Source: Isoperla grammatica (Eukaryota; Arthropoda; Insecta; Plecoptera; Perlodidae). Taken from it: DNA of 64,000 nt. The notes below the pieces were generated by a model, which did no database searches, was not told the origin of the DNA, and was given only the letters and a program-made list of their open reading frames with translations. Shown piece after piece: positions 1 to 11,705 of the stretch. Location: the NCBI GenBank assembly GCA_945910005.1, contig OX246743.1, positions 17,322,695-17,386,694 on the forward strand. Reading direction: 5' to 3'. Made by a program: the position numbers and the translations under genes. The first letter of the stretch is position 1. Each line of letters begins with the position of its first letter.

Positions 1-305
1 CGACCTAACTATTCTTATGCCGTCCACGCTGTTTCCACGAAAATCGACTGATTCCTGGCGTTCTCTCAACATTCGTAAAGGCGGACTTCTTCGGCTAAAT
101 ATAGAGTGATCACACCTCATTGGTCAAGCTCACTGTATTTGGATTTTCCAGGTTAACAGTTCAGTATGGAGTTGGAATGACCTGTTTCAAGTAGGCTAGA
201 TTGTAGGGGAAGTAGACAATTATGTTGGCACTATTGGACTCGGCTATTTTGTAAGGTACGTCGGGTTAACTTTAGTAATGGAGGCAAAATACAACTGTCA
301 ATAGG
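1..305. other. non-coding, weak dispersed repeat
   Basis: I see no gene here. Short stretches around 69-99 and 181-205 resemble 49408-49440 and 49485-49510 further along the window, so this is probably the edge of an old dispersed repeat. The similarity is judged by eye and is low. Confidence 0.3.
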
Positions 306-699
306 GGCCTTTACACGTAAACTCTTGCGCGTTCTTTCCTGCAGGTAAAACTGTCCGTGTAAAAGCAAATGCCTTGCAAGGGAAAGAACGTCGCGAATCA
401 TCTGAGGGTTGCGCGCGCGCAAGAGTGCAGGTAAAACTGTCCGTGTAAAAGCAAGCTTGCAAGGGAAAGAACGTCGTGAATCATCTGAACACTCCGAACA
501 CTCCACTCGCCACGCAAAAGTGTGGTAAAGACGAAGGGATTGGCATTTACACGCACACTCTTGAACGCGCACAAGTGTGATGCAGTTTTAGACACCACAC
601 TCTTGTGCGGAGCTCCAACCCACGGTTTTGCGCGCTGTCTTTCCTCTGCACAAGAACGCGACACGCAAGCGTGCGCGCAAGAGTGTACGTGTAAAGGCC
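306..699. mobile_element. foldback-type MITE with internal direct repeats
   Basis: The ends are inverted copies: GGCCTTTACACGT at the left and ACGTGTAAAGGCC at the right, each continuing into CTCTTGCGCG-like sequence for about 26 bp. Inside, a block of about 65 bp (CAGGTAAAACTGTCCGTG through GGGAAAGAACGTCG) occurs twice, starting near 341 and 429. The flanking 8-mers TCAATAGG and GCTATAGG agree at 6 of 8 positions, a possible decayed hAT-like target duplication. The short open frames here are by-products of the GC-rich repeat, not genes. Confidence 0.6.
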
Positions 700-1811
700 G
701 CTATAGGCAAGGGAAGTAACAACTAAGACCTATGTTCTTGGATTATCGATTTCGCCCAATGGTAGAGGTTAAAAACTTAGAAACCAACAGCGCAGCCATT
801 GGCAAGTATCTATACAGAGTACAGACAGGTTAAGAGACAAATGGCACTAAAAAGAGACTATTCATTCTGGTGGCAAGAAAATGAACTGATGCGCCCCTAG
901 CCCAAAGGGCGCCCATAGTTGACGCGTAATAAGTTAGTTTTATGCATGTTATTTCAGCAACCACGGGCGCCCTTTGGGCTTGGTGTCGACTATGAATACG
1001 GACCTATGTCACAATAGCAACCACCAATCAGAAGCTATATGAAATGAAGTCAGCTGACATCAGAAATATTTAGTAAGAAGTCGTGAGACCAGGCACTTAA
1101 ATAACTCACCGCTAACTTGTTTTCTTCACGGCAACCACACTTCCAATGGGTAGTTGCTATAAGGTTAAAATAATTTAGCGGTGGGCTGAATAATAATATT
1201 TAGCGGCCAGTGCGCACTTGTCGTCCTTGAACACTACATCAGCTATACATGTGAATGGCATGCTTCGCTCACTCATCGAGTTCACGCTGTTCCAGGGAGA
1301 CTAACCGACGCATCTCTCGGCGCTTTAGAACAACAACAACCCTCCGACCCGACCATGAACACATCCACACATCGTCTCGGTTGGGCTCAGTGCGTGGTGT
1401 CAAGTATTGGGACTGATTAATATAATGCGCTGGATAAGATGTGTTTGCCCAAGAAATAAAACTAGATTTAAGAAACTCAACAAAATAAAAAGGATGGAGA
1501 CACTACCTTATCTTGGATTTATACTCTACCAAACTTCGTTATGAATCCATTATTAAGTATAAAGTTAGCATTATCGCGGAGAAAACAGGGCATGATGACG
1601 TAGGGAGTAAACCAATCACATTGATAGTTTGGAAATGTATATTCTATAGTATATCTTCATGGCATTTTTAGATGAAGATATTTCAATTTTATTTATGTCG
1701 TTCATCGTTACTGTTGTTATTTTTGTTTGACAATACTAACCAAAGAAAATAATAAAGTGAGGTTTTTGAGGTCACGTAGCTAAATAGTTTACACACCGGA
1801 ATAATAGTCGA
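700..1811. other. intergenic, includes a GC-rich hairpin
   Basis: No gene is recognised. A 16 bp perfect inverted repeat, AGCCCAAAGGGCGCCC at 899-914 and its complement at 965-980, surrounds a 50 bp loop and is probably a small MITE. Around 1120-1165 the words CCAATGGGTAGTTGC and GGTTAAAA recall the centre of the TA-target MITE at 3277-3431. Confidence 0.4.
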
Positions 1812-1956
1812 TTTACAGCTACGCGTTGCGAGCGAAGCGAAGGCGCGAGCTCCAATCAGTGGCCGAGTTTGCCTGAAACTATTAACTTCTTTGCATGAAA
1901 CTAGGCCGCTGATTGGAGCTCGCGCCCTCGCTTCGCTCGCAACGCGTAGCTGTAAA
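1812..1956. mobile_element. palindromic MITE, about 52 bp arms
   Basis: The left arm starts TTTACAGCTACGCGTTGCGA and the right arm ends with its exact complement. The arms stay nearly identical for about 52 bp, reaching CCAATCAGTGGCC, and leave a loop of about 40 bp. This is a non-autonomous, hairpin-forming element with no coding capacity. I could not define a target duplication. Confidence 0.7.
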
Positions 1957-2328
1957 CGTACCATTAGGTTTAAGGTTTAACAATTAATGTTTTGTTCTAA
2001 GGAAAGTATTTTCCAAACTGATTTACTAGGATCGCTACCATTGGCCGGATTTATAAAAGCTCGTCTCTCATTGGCTGGGCTAAGAATTTTTGGGATAAGA
2101 GCTAACAAGTTGGAATAGTTTCAACTTTCGTCCTAGCCCTTAAATCTTAGGAAGTTATGTGAACGCCATGATGCTACTGGCTTGATTCAACTACGGTGTG
2201 TAAACCGGGCTTACCTGTGTCGAGACATGTTCGATATAACGCTCGTGCTTGCTTTACTGGGCGGGTGTCGTGTGGTTTATCTGGCGCTTCCAAGAGCTCT
2301 GGAAACAAACATGGAAGCATGTGACAGC

Positions 2329-2444
2329 AGCCTTATGGATGGTGACGTCATAGATGAGTACGACATTAGCCAATCAAATGTCAGTATTTGGAAAAGCCTA
2401 CTGCTGATGGGCTCTTAATCTATGACGTCAGCATTCAGAAGGTT
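2329..2444. mobile_element. MITE with CRE-like (TGACGTCA) termini
   Basis: Inverted ends read GGTGACGTCATAGATGAG on the left and CTATGACGTCAGCATTC on the right, around a centre containing AGCCAATCAAATGTCAGTATTTG. It belongs to the same family as the trimer at 30333-30677 and the interrupted copy at 51369-51715. Confidence 0.6.
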
Positions 2445-2477
2445 ACTGTGGAATCACTTTATCTTTACTTGGTAATA

Positions 2478-3244
2478 GGGAAGTCTCACACATTTTTTTT
2501 ATTTGCTTACTGGTTACCTCAAGTTAAAATAAACAGGAACTAATTGGTTTCGGCTTGAAAGATGCATTAACATCGCTTTAACAGCAAGTCAAAGATATTG
2601 CTGTCAAAACACGCTCAGAAACGGACCTGCGCCATCTTGCTCGTGATTAGAAGGTTCTGACGTCATATGTCAGTAAACAATAATTTTATATCATGCAAAT
2701 AGTACTGAAATCCCACCCTTTAGTAGATTATTGCTCTCATAAGACTTTAATTGAACCAACGTTTATTTCTAGTTAGTAAATGAACACTGCTCAACATTAA
2801 TTAACAACAATGTGTTAAATAATTGCATTATTTTAAACACGCTTTGGTAAATACTGTATCAAAATGTATTTTCTGAAGAAAACAGTGGTATAAAAGACAT
2901 TGTTGTAAAGTCACTGCATCCTAGATATTGTAAAATGTCCAACTTAATATCGTTGATATTATTAAGAATACTTCAAGGAGGCAGTTGTTTACATGACATA
3001 TGACGTCAAGAGCCGTTTTTCAATTATTAAGAATACTTCAAGGAGGCAGTTGTTTACATGACATATGACGTCAAGAGCCGTTTTTCAATTACGGAACAAG
3101 AAGTTCCAAATTTCAAACTTAAAATGCTAATAGAATTGGAAATATACGCTTCTCAGATATAGAAATTATACCGACCGTATTTTTAGATAATGATCTTCAA
3201 TTTTTAGGTACTTTGAGGAATATTTATTTTTGATGAGACTTCCC
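2478..3244. mobile_element. TA-target MITE/foldback element, 767 bp
   Basis: The ends are GGGAAGTCTCA and its complement TGAGACTTCCC, each bordered by TA (2476-2477 and 3245-3246), as for Tc1/mariner-type insertion. A second, inner inverted pair (TGACGTCATATGTCA near 2658 against TGACATATGACGTCA near 2993) shows that the body is also foldback in structure. No transposase is present. A 65 bp internal tandem duplication is listed separately. Confidence 0.55.
2961..3090. repeat. 65 bp tandem duplication
   Basis: Two copies, 2961-3025 and 3026-3090, look identical. Each carries ATATGACGTCAAGAGCC. The identity implies a recent duplication inside the surrounding MITE. Confidence 0.85.
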
Positions 3245-3276
3245 TAGCATTATTCATTGTGAATAACAAGTGAATA

Positions 3277-3431
3277 AGGGCAGGTATTATGAATTTCGTA
3301 TAAATATTTAGTAAGCATTAACTATTAACTCGTTTGCACCATGCCAATCAGGCTTCCCATTGGTTGTTGCCATGGTTAAAACAAGTTAAAGCCTTCTAAA
3401 TATTTTATCCGAAGTTCATAATACCGGGCCT
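3277..3431. mobile_element. TA-target MITE, 155 bp
   Basis: The ends AGGGCAGGTATTATGAA and TTCATAATACCGGGCCT are inverted copies with two mismatches, and TA sits on both sides. The centre has CCCATTGGTTGTTGCCATGG. The terminal word AGGGC(C)GGTATT and the centre resemble the MITE at 47851-47998. Confidence 0.65.
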
Positions 3432-3546
3432 TATATTAAATACATATATTATATTATATATTAAAACAGGTTTTCGTGGCCCAGGTAAATAAATAAATAA
3501 TAATAAATACAATGTTGTACATATACATATAATATTACATGCTTAC

Positions 3547-3708
3547 CTCGAAGATCAATCAAGAGCTGTTCTCTGAGATGTCTGAACTGATCCCAAGTTG
3601 TCTCTGTAGCTGGCAACGGGTTCAGTTTCGTCCACCGCCCACATGCAAACTGGTAGAAGTCGTCGCAAGGCTTCACTGTTTGATCTATGGAGTCCATCAG
3701 ACGAACAG
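3547..3708 (-). CDS. M13 family metallopeptidase (neprilysin/ECE-like), single exon
   Basis: This is an internal exon of a zinc metallopeptidase of the neprilysin/endothelin-converting enzyme family, type II membrane proteins that cleave peptides outside the cell. The translated exon contains MDSIDQTVKPCDDFYQFACG followed by RW, NPLP and W..FRHLREQL, the hallmark opening of the M13 ectodomain (CDDFYQFACG and NP(L/I)P). It is bounded on the minus strand by a polypyrimidine-AG acceptor just beyond 3708 and a GTAAGC donor just below 3547. Both splice phases are 1 (162 nt: two bases, 53 codons, one base). The zinc site HExxH and the rest of the catalytic domain must lie left of the window. I cannot tell which M13 subgroup it belongs to. 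Confidence 0.88.
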
Positions 3709-4330
3709 CTGAAAACCGGAGGGGAAAATGTAAAGAGAATCGGGTGATTTTCAAAAACACAATCACCCACTCACGCACAAATATACCAGATGCAGAGATG
3801 ACCCTATGACCCTATGACCCCCAGAGATGACAAAGTCAAAATGTCTTAACAATAAGGGGACTGGTAAAAGTGGGACATATGCATCTGGGTCCAACTCCAA
3901 GGTAAGTGAGATGGAAGTATGAAGGGTCATACACTTTCCATTATGTATGCGAATACGTTTGGGCTAAACAATATCTTCAACAGGTTTTGGGGTGTTGTTC
4001 GTCGTGTAAAACCACCATTTGTACCGTCCCACGAAACAATAATAGGGAATGTGCATGAATTTTCTACAGCTCTGAAAGTACGTGGAATATATTGTTATTC
4101 ATCTGAAGACATCAGAAACCTAATTTAAAAGTTTTAAAATTAACTCATTATACTTCTATAAATGTTCAAAGATTTTGATTATCTGTTTCCCGCACTATTA
4201 TTTTTAAACGGTATGTGACGTCACAATCCTTGTAAATCACTGCTTATATGAATGACTTTGCATATAACCTCCTTGGACTTTGCCACCGCCTCCTAGACGA
4301 AACAATCAAATTTTCAAGGTCATCAAGCTA
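3709..4330. other. intronic or intergenic, no gene seen
   Basis: AT-rich sequence upstream of the M13 exon on the minus strand. A 69-codon open frame at 3919-4128 (+) has no recognisable motif and I do not call it. TGACGTCA occurs once near 4207. Confidence 0.4.
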
Positions 4331-4768
4331 AAGGCCATATCACATTAGGTTCCGAACTGACAATTGCAATCGTAGATTCGAGCTTACGATTGGCGGCGCA
4401 TGCGCAGTAGCTCAGTTCGGCCAGTCTACGGTTGCATCTTTTTATAGACCGAGCTCTAAAATAAGATTGGGAATCGTAGATCCGAGTCACGTGAACCAAT
4501 CAGGAAGGAGAACGGTTAAATACGAATTGAGCACTGTCACAACATAACCTCAAGCAACAACTAATTTAATGGAAACAAAGAGCCAATAAGTTTTATTATG
4601 TATTTGTTTGTGATTAAGGCTTGTCTTATTAGTTATTATTATTGAATTTATTTCCTAGTTGAACGATTTTAGGATTTACAGCTGGTCAAGTGTGATTGGA
4701 TAATTGTAGATTGCGATTGCAATTGGCGACTCCAGTCTACGATTCCAATTGTAGTGTGATATGGGCTT
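4331..4768. mobile_element. MITE with AAGSCCATATCACA termini
   Basis: The left end AAGGCCATATCACA matches the complement of the right end TGTGATATGGGCTT with one mismatch. Subterminal words (TTGCAATCGTAGATTCGAG against CGTAGACTGGAGTCGCC) are also inverted-related. There is no coding sequence. The flanks do not give a clear target duplication. Confidence 0.55.
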
Positions 4769-5560
4769 AACCTTGTCCAAATTTGTACTCAAGCCGTCGT
4801 CAAGTCTGCTTTATATGAATAAAAACACCCATTATTTACTGATATTCTATGAAAATAGGTTTGGTATTATTGTTTTTATAGAAATTGGGCTTCAAAATTA
4901 ATTATTAGGCGTACTAGGCATTAATTCGATTTTATATGATTTTAGATATGATAATTTCCAAATAAGCATTATTTTATTTATCAGTTTATAATTGGTTGAT
5001 TGCTGATACAGGGAAAGTGACGTATGCCCCGTTTTTCCCGCCATAAATATGTGTGAAACTTTCAGCTCGTTTTTATAAATGAAACTTTATTCTATGTCAT
5101 CAAAATAAAATATTTTTGTATCCAGGAAGTTAATCCTACTCTAGTAAAATGCTAAAAAAAGATGACGCATATTCCCTATTCATAATAATATACCAAAGAA
5201 ATGTTAAATATATTATATCGTTTTTGTCAAACATCATCACGTAAACAAATGAACCGAAATGGGAATCGAGCCCGATCTGAGTGTCCCACCTGATCTAATG
5301 CAGTCGGGAGAAACGCAGTGTCCAGCCGAGAGTAATTTGCCAGTCCGAGTATTCCTGTCACCAACTTTCACATCTGAAACAGATAATTCAAAATTAGATT
5401 TTTTTTTTTTTTTTTTTTAAAGTAGATCTTGCTTTGTAATTGCAAAATAATGTATATTATATACTATATACGAAAGTAACGGCTTCATCGAATTATAATT
5501 TGGTGTCCGTGCCCCTCCCCACCCCGCATTTTATACAGAGCGATATACGTTCTATTCTGC
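4769..5560. other. intergenic, AT-rich
   Basis: No gene or repeat structure is identified beyond a T-run at about 5400-5419. Confidence 0.4.
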
Positions 5561-5751
5561 GTTTGCATGTCTTGGTTTTAAACTAGGCGGTCGAGCCAGC
5601 GCCTTCTTGTACATGACCTTGACAAGGCTCTGGCATCGAGCGCGCTTTACCGGAAGCAGTTTCTTCTCTCCCGCTTTCCGTTCCTCCGTCTGTCACCTGC
5701 TTTCGTTCGCGCCACACCACAACAGACAACAGTCAACACGAGCTGGTAGAA
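5561..5751 (+). promoter_or_regulatory. probable promoter and 5' UTR of RPA3
   Basis: A comparatively GC- and CpG-rich stretch with pyrimidine-rich runs (TTTCTTCTCTCCCGC) sits just before the RPA3 start codon. No TATA box is obvious. This fits a housekeeping-type promoter, but the transcription start cannot be placed from sequence alone. Confidence 0.4.
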
Positions 5752-5850
5752 ATGGACGATCTTGAAGATGTTTTTAGATTTCGCGTCAATGGAACGTATT
5801 TACACAAGTTTATTGGAAAGCCGGTCAGCATTATAGGAAGCATCATTACA
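5752..5850 (+). CDS. RPA3: replication protein A 14 kDa subunit, exon 1
   Basis: First coding exon (33 codons) of the smallest RPA subunit. RPA3 is an OB-fold protein that joins RPA1 and RPA2 in the trimerisation core of the single-stranded-DNA-binding complex used in nuclear replication and repair. The exon begins MDDLEDVFRFRVNG and includes KFIGKPVSIIG, which aligns with the family's R.RIN...L..FI.KPV..VG opening strand. It ends in phase 0 at ACA|GTGAGT. Joined with the two later exons it gives 117 residues, against about 121 for the human protein. The ATG is the first in frame, and the preceding sequence reads GGTAGAA before ATGG. Intron 1 is 7.0 kb and full of mobile elements. Confidence 0.9.
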
Positions 5851-6383
5851 GTGAGTTTGTCTTTTTATTCCTTTTTCGACGGTAGACCGATAGTGAATAT
5901 AAATGTGAGGTTATGTATTGCACCTTTTTAGCGTTGACACAATGACTGGCAGTTGGGAAGCTTAGGCGCTTTATGCCTACAGCCTACGTATGTAGCCCAG
6001 ACTAGGCCTAGCATGTTTCTTGGTCTTCTTGAGCCCAGGTCAAGACGTGGGAGGGTATTAACTAATAAGTCCATAGGTTTTAATGTTCGTGTGATTCATA
6101 ATAGGCGTGCAGTGAAGCCTGCTTTGTCCAGCAGGCTTTAAGCCTAGGGGCCTGGCTCTAGGTGTAGGCCTAGGCCTAGGTCTTCTTGATTAATTATTAG
6201 GTATAAAGAACATTAAACGCACTTAAGACCTGCATAATAGCTTCCAGTCTCCAGGACATACTACTGTGCCTGGTTTAATGTTAATCAATCAAACTGTTGA
6301 ACACTGTAATGTCGTTTTCATATTATGGTACCTTGGGCCTGTAACTACTGGACAAATAAATAGGCAACAGGTCTATTAATTTA

Positions 6384-7484
6384 GGCTGTGGATATTCGTA
6401 CGGTCAGCCGTAATAATAGTGCAAAATTATTCGTACGGTCAATGATTTGATTGGATGGAGGCGCGCCGTAACAATAGTGTAAAATTAATCGTACGGTCAC
6501 TGAAAACTGTACGGCCAGGCGTAATAATATGGTAGGCCTAGGGCCTACCAGATTATTCGTACGGTCATGATTAAAATAGTGTATACAGAGAGATATTCAT
6601 AAAGTCACTGATGTAAACGATGTACGTGATCGATGGCAAGAAGGTTGGATATTCTAAGCTGTCACCATCGTAATAATTAGAGGCCATCTTTTCTTTGCAA
6701 GTATAACGAAGGCCTCGCGTGAGCCCGAGCCATTGGGTTTGCAAACCCAATGCCCAAGCTGATCGGCTGCTATTGTGGTTCAAGGTAAACACTCCCCCTA
6801 ACCTGTAATGTAAAAGCCCCTTATAGCGAGCTTAGGCTCTTTGGGGGCTGGCATCCATGCTGTAACATGTATTTGTTAAATATCAATATCAATAAAAACC
6901 TTCAACCTTTTGAACGTCTTGAACTAAAAGCCACGAATTTATCCAAGGATTCATACTGACAGTCAAACTGTTTTTAGGGTGTTTTCATATACTTACGTAC
7001 GCCATATTGCCATATTTAACGTGATTTACATGTCAAGACGATGTATTTTATAAATGCCGATCAGCTTTTCGCAAGAAATACCGCAAAGGGAATTGACTTT
7101 AGACCTATAGCATTGGGTTTGAATTTCAAACCCAATGCCTATAGATGGCTCAAATATGAAAATTGTCATCATTTGGCCAAGGAGTGTATTTTTAATTTGA
7201 ATACTTAACCCAACTAAAAATACACCCCTGGATTTGGCTTATTGCTCAAAAAATTCACTCGGATTGCTAAAACGATCGCCTTCTTGCAACGCCATGTCCT
7301 ACCTCTCTGGAAAAGTGGAAAGTAGTCGTCGAATGGCGCGACGCGGCATGGGTGCACAGCTGTTGTCGCAGTGATACCGACGCTCGCCGTTTAGCGCTTA
7401 ATTCGCGAAATTAAAGATGGCGGCCCTGACCGTACGACTAGTGCAACATTATTTGTACGGCTGACCGTACGAATATCCACTCCG
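6384..7484. mobile_element. MULE-like TIR element in RPA3 intron 1
   Basis: Long inverted ends share GTGGATATTCGTACGGTCAG (left) and its complement (right, ending about 7480). Extra internal copies of ATTCGTACGGTCA occur at about 6427, 6488 and 6555. The flanks carry the same 9-mer, ATTAATTTA, at 6375-6383 and 7485-7493; a 9 bp duplication is typical of Mutator-like elements. The 9-mer is AT-only, so chance is not excluded. Two internal hairpins share the stem CATTGGGTTTG (6732-6753 and about 7111-7140). No transposase is visible. Confidence 0.6.
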
Positions 7485-7569
7485 ATTAATTTATTGTATG
7501 ATTTTCAGTGCGGGACATGTAGGCTGCACAATTTATTATTGTAAACATAGACCTAGGCTATACATGTGG

Positions 7570-7571
7570 TT

Positions 7572-7654
<83 letters not shown>

Positions 7655-7657
7655 TTT
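7570..7657 (+). repeat. (TTTA)n microsatellite
   Basis: About 22 uninterrupted TTTA units. The run of Leu-Phe-Ile-Tyr codons read through it is an artefact. Confidence 0.95.
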
Positions 7658-10590
7658 GCCTGTGGATTAATACATGGTACAAATATAGGCATCGTCAATC
7701 TTATAATATACATACTTAATATACATAAACTTAATATACATATTATGATCAGGTTAAATAGAGACATGTGTGTCTCATTGCTAGGTCTAGCCTATCCTAT
7801 GATAGCTCCAAAGTCACCAGTGTAAACCTTGTAGCACTGGTAGGCCTAATTGTAGATTACGATAGAAATTCATGTCAAATAGAAGTTAATAATCCTAAGT
7901 CCAGAACTGGAGTGAAACCCTGGACCTCTCATTGAAGCAAGAAGGAAGCCACACAAGACCAGCAAGCTAAGCTACACAAGATTAGTAAGCAGTACTATTT
8001 CATAATTCAGTCACTAATGACCACATAACATGGTTCAATATATGTCTACTTTCGTCCAATTTATTGAATTAAACAATGAAATTGAAATTTAACAGTTTTG
8101 ATAAGTTGGACCAAAACATTCCTTGAATCATGCAATGTGGTCATAACTAGAGGTGTTAGAAAATGGTTTTATTTAAAAAAAAAAAATCGTTTTATTCTAA
8201 ACCAAAATGTGGTGTTATTTCGGTGTTATTTTATAATGGAAATGGAGAAATCAGGAAGTTTCAAAGCAACGGAAATTTTCACTCGCTTCACACCGCTTTA
8301 TTTTGATCAACGCTATCTACCAGCAACGCTGCAAACCACTCTTCCATCGGCCAAAATGTGGTTGGTAAACAGTTTGAGACTAAACTGTTTAACCGACTTA
8401 GGGTCAAAAGTAGTAATTATTACGTAAAATATGGAATTTTTACTGTAAATACTTAAAACGCTGAAAATGGTGTTATTTCGCGATTTCAACACTCAATTCG
8501 CGTTATTAAAATAATATGGTGTTATTTCGCGATTTGATTCCTTATCCTTCATGGCCAACATGCCGACATCTGTCAAAAAAAAGTTCTTACACCACAAATA
8601 ATGAATTTCGTTTTATCGCGGATTCCGAAAAACAAATGTCTAAACTGGGCGCGACCCTAACGCTAGACCAGAAAATTCGACAATTTTGTGAAAAATCTGC
8701 TATTTTGTACAAACTTGAAAGTCTATTCATAAAGTGTTCTCGCAGCGAGCGCGTGGAGTTCCGTCGAATAATAGAAGGGTTGCCGTTACCTGCCATGCGC
8801 TGTCTATTGTTACTCATACTAATACACAATGAATAGTATAAGTGTTTCACCATTTCGATATTTGTGTATTTAGCTTTTATTAATGGAAACAGACTTTCTA
8901 ATTATTGTAAATGAATATGATTACTTTTTTGAGTTGTGTTTCTATGACGATTTTTGCACTTCAAGAAAATAGATCTATACGTTATGTTGTTGTACACGTT
9001 TTTGTTGTTATGCGTGTTGCAACACCACGCCTAACATAATATGATATCGAGGTAAAAAATATCACTAATTAATAATTATTATTAAAATGTACTATCAACT
9101 GGGAACATAACTCAGGTCACCCACTCGCCGTGCATGTGCCTTCGCAGTTGAAACAAACAAACACGAGAAGATTATTTATCTTCCCATTCAAGCGGCCCGC
9201 TTGAAGAGGGCTTGGAAGAGGGCCCCTCTTTACGACTTGCATGTGTACTTTGTCCCCCGTTTGGCACCTGAATCGAATTGCATACGGTAGCTCTGCCTAT
9301 CGTAAGAAGCGGCAATGCCCTGACGTCACATGACCTAGTAGTTGGAATACATAGCTTCGTAATTAATAATCAAAAAATCTAAGCTCCTAGTTCTCGTATT
9401 CTTTTACTTTACTTTACGTTCCTACATTTTCTCTTCGTACTATCATCGTCCTTTGCGACGTGAATATCCACTGACTTTCTTCCATATTGTGTGTGTATCG
9501 TTGTATCCCGAATGAACCACAGCAAATGTGTTATAATACGATTCTAATTTCGACATCATTTGTGCACAGATTGCGTCGAATGGATCCTTCAGGCACAATC
9601 CTAGGGTCTGGGATATCACTACATTTTTTTTAGAAGACGAATTACGTGTGACCGTCCAGGCAAAAAGTTTGTCATAATTCCAGTATTAGTTAAAATATAA
9701 GTAATTGATTCTGGAGTGTAGCCAGTTCAATACCCGCTACCGACGATCATCATGACTGCAGTTTTTCCTTATATTTTACTCAGTCTAAAGGCGAAAGCTG
9801 GGATTGCGTCATTCGTCTACCCGCCCTCAGACATTCCATGCCATGATCTCAACTCTGTACTTCAAATATCACAACACAATACATATTTCGTGCATGAACT
9901 GTCCCTGACTCCCTGGGCAAGGTCCCTATGAAAGATTATTATTATTATCATTGGGGATGCAACTTGCTAAGTAAATTCTTTACTTCCTTCGATCACATTA
10001 GTTTGTAATTTTTCAAACCCATTGTTTGTGTTCATTTAAGATTGTACTAATAGGTACCAATTATTTGTAGTGTTCACAACACCAGACTACTGACGATCAA
10101 TTACGCAGGTGAAAATCATACCGAGTAGTTATTTATTTGAATGCGCCTATATATCTAAGGTTTGTTTAGTAGACCAAACCAATTTGATAGTTAGGCCTAG
10201 ATGTCAAATTAGAATCTCCTTCTTGAGCCAACTCAAAACAGGACCCGCGCTGCACGGAAGTATAACTACTTTCTATTCTACAATGAAATAAAATACCTTT
10301 ACAAATAAACTATTGTCAACCCTTCAACAACGTTTCGCTTCCCGCAAAAAGTTTACAGTAATTAGATGAGCGTAGCGAAGCGGAGTGAATCTCTCCATAC
10401 AACTCGATCGGCGCTTTGTCTGTGTGTGTGTATGTATGTATGTATGTATGTCTGTATGTATGTATGTATGTGCGCTAAATTTTGTTCGTCGCGCACAGGT
10501 CGAACGGCTTGACGTATTTGGCTGAAATAATCGGGCAACGTTTGTGACCACTAAACTCGATGCTGTTAACATAACCAGCAAAATTCGTCA
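7658..10590. other. RPA3 intron 1 body, old repeats
   Basis: No exon is recognised. The word GGTGTTATTTCGCGATTT recurs near 8470 and 8519, with a related copy near 8212. The 25-mer beginning CTGGGCGCGACCCTAACGCT at 8645-8669 reappears inverted at 12179-12203. A 106-codon open frame at 8516-8836 overlaps this repeat and shows no domain. A (TG/TATG)n tract lies at about 10422-10471. Confidence 0.4.
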
Positions 10591-10591
10591 A

Positions 10592-11705
10592 GATGCCAAC
10601 CTACAAAAAATTAATTACTGAAAAACAAAAATTGTTTATTTATTTAATTAAATGAAAACTTACAAACGGATTTAAATGATGTTTCACTTTTAGATTAACA
10701 TCAACAATACCAACACTTGACAAAAGTTTCAAAATTGTAAGTTCATCCGCCATGTTATAAAAAAATATTGTTTATTTACTACAATAATTTATTCATTTTT
10801 ACAGTGTTCCACCGATATGATTCGCACTTGGAGACTATTGCAGTTAGATGTACATATGTTACACCAAACATAGCGTACGTAATTATACATGTTCATTTTT
10901 ATTTGGAATCTCGATAGCTGTCATAGAATGGGTACAATGACGTAAGATGCCAACCTACAAAAAATTAATAACTGAATAACATGTTTTTTAATTTATTGAA
11001 TTAAATAACCATTTTCACACGGATAAAAATAATTTTTTGCTTGAAGGTTCACATAAATGATACGAACTCTCGGCAATAGTTTCAAAATTGTAGCTTTAAC
11101 GGCCATGTTATAAAAAAATATTGTTTATTTACGGAAGACATTTTCTTCATTTTTACAGTGTTCCACCGATATGATTCGCATTTGCGGACCATTGAAGTTA
11201 GCTGCACATAGTATGCTGCCGAAATGGCTTACACAGTCAGACCTTTCTCACTATGTATTTGGAATTTTGATAGCTATCATAGAATGGCTACAATGACGTG
11301 TTATGTTTTATGACATTCACGGCAAACATGCAGAAAATAACAACAAACTTGGTCGACAAATTAAAAAGCTATTATTATGGTTGAAATGCGAGTTATTGTA
11401 TAATAAAACAATATTACATTTTAGATATAGTCTTATTTACATTATGGAACTTTCAATACAGTGATAGGTTTAATAGTTTATGAATTAGAGCCTATTGAGT
11501 AGACCACGGTCGAATGAAATTATGCGGAAATCCATCAACTTGAAGGTTTTAATTTCTTTAAAGAAAACTTCTTAACGGATTTAAATAATATTCCGTGCAT
11601 TTATTAGCAACATATCAAGAAATAATATACTTAAGTTATAAGGTTGTTACTTGATCCGCCATCTTGTAAAAAAATCATATGTTTATTATAAAGGTATTTT
11701 TTTTT
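10592..11705. repeat. tandem 354 bp blocks, two and a partial copy
   Basis: Block 1 (10592-10945) and block 2 (10946-11299) both start GATGCCAACCTACAAAAAAT and share GCCATGTTATAAAAAAATA and ACAGTGTTCCACCGATATGA at equivalent places. A third, strongly diverged partial block (CGCCATCTTGTAAAAAAA) lies at about 11540-11705. There is no coding content. The blocks sit inside RPA3 intron 1. Confidence 0.7.

Noticed and set aside
7498..7719. Frame with a long Leu-Phe-Ile-Tyr repeat as a membrane protein
   Set aside because: It is a translation of the (TTTA)n microsatellite.
8516..8836. 106-codon frame in RPA3 intron 1
   Set aside because: It contains a dispersed 25-mer also found inverted at 12179, has no domain, and its opposite strand is equally open.
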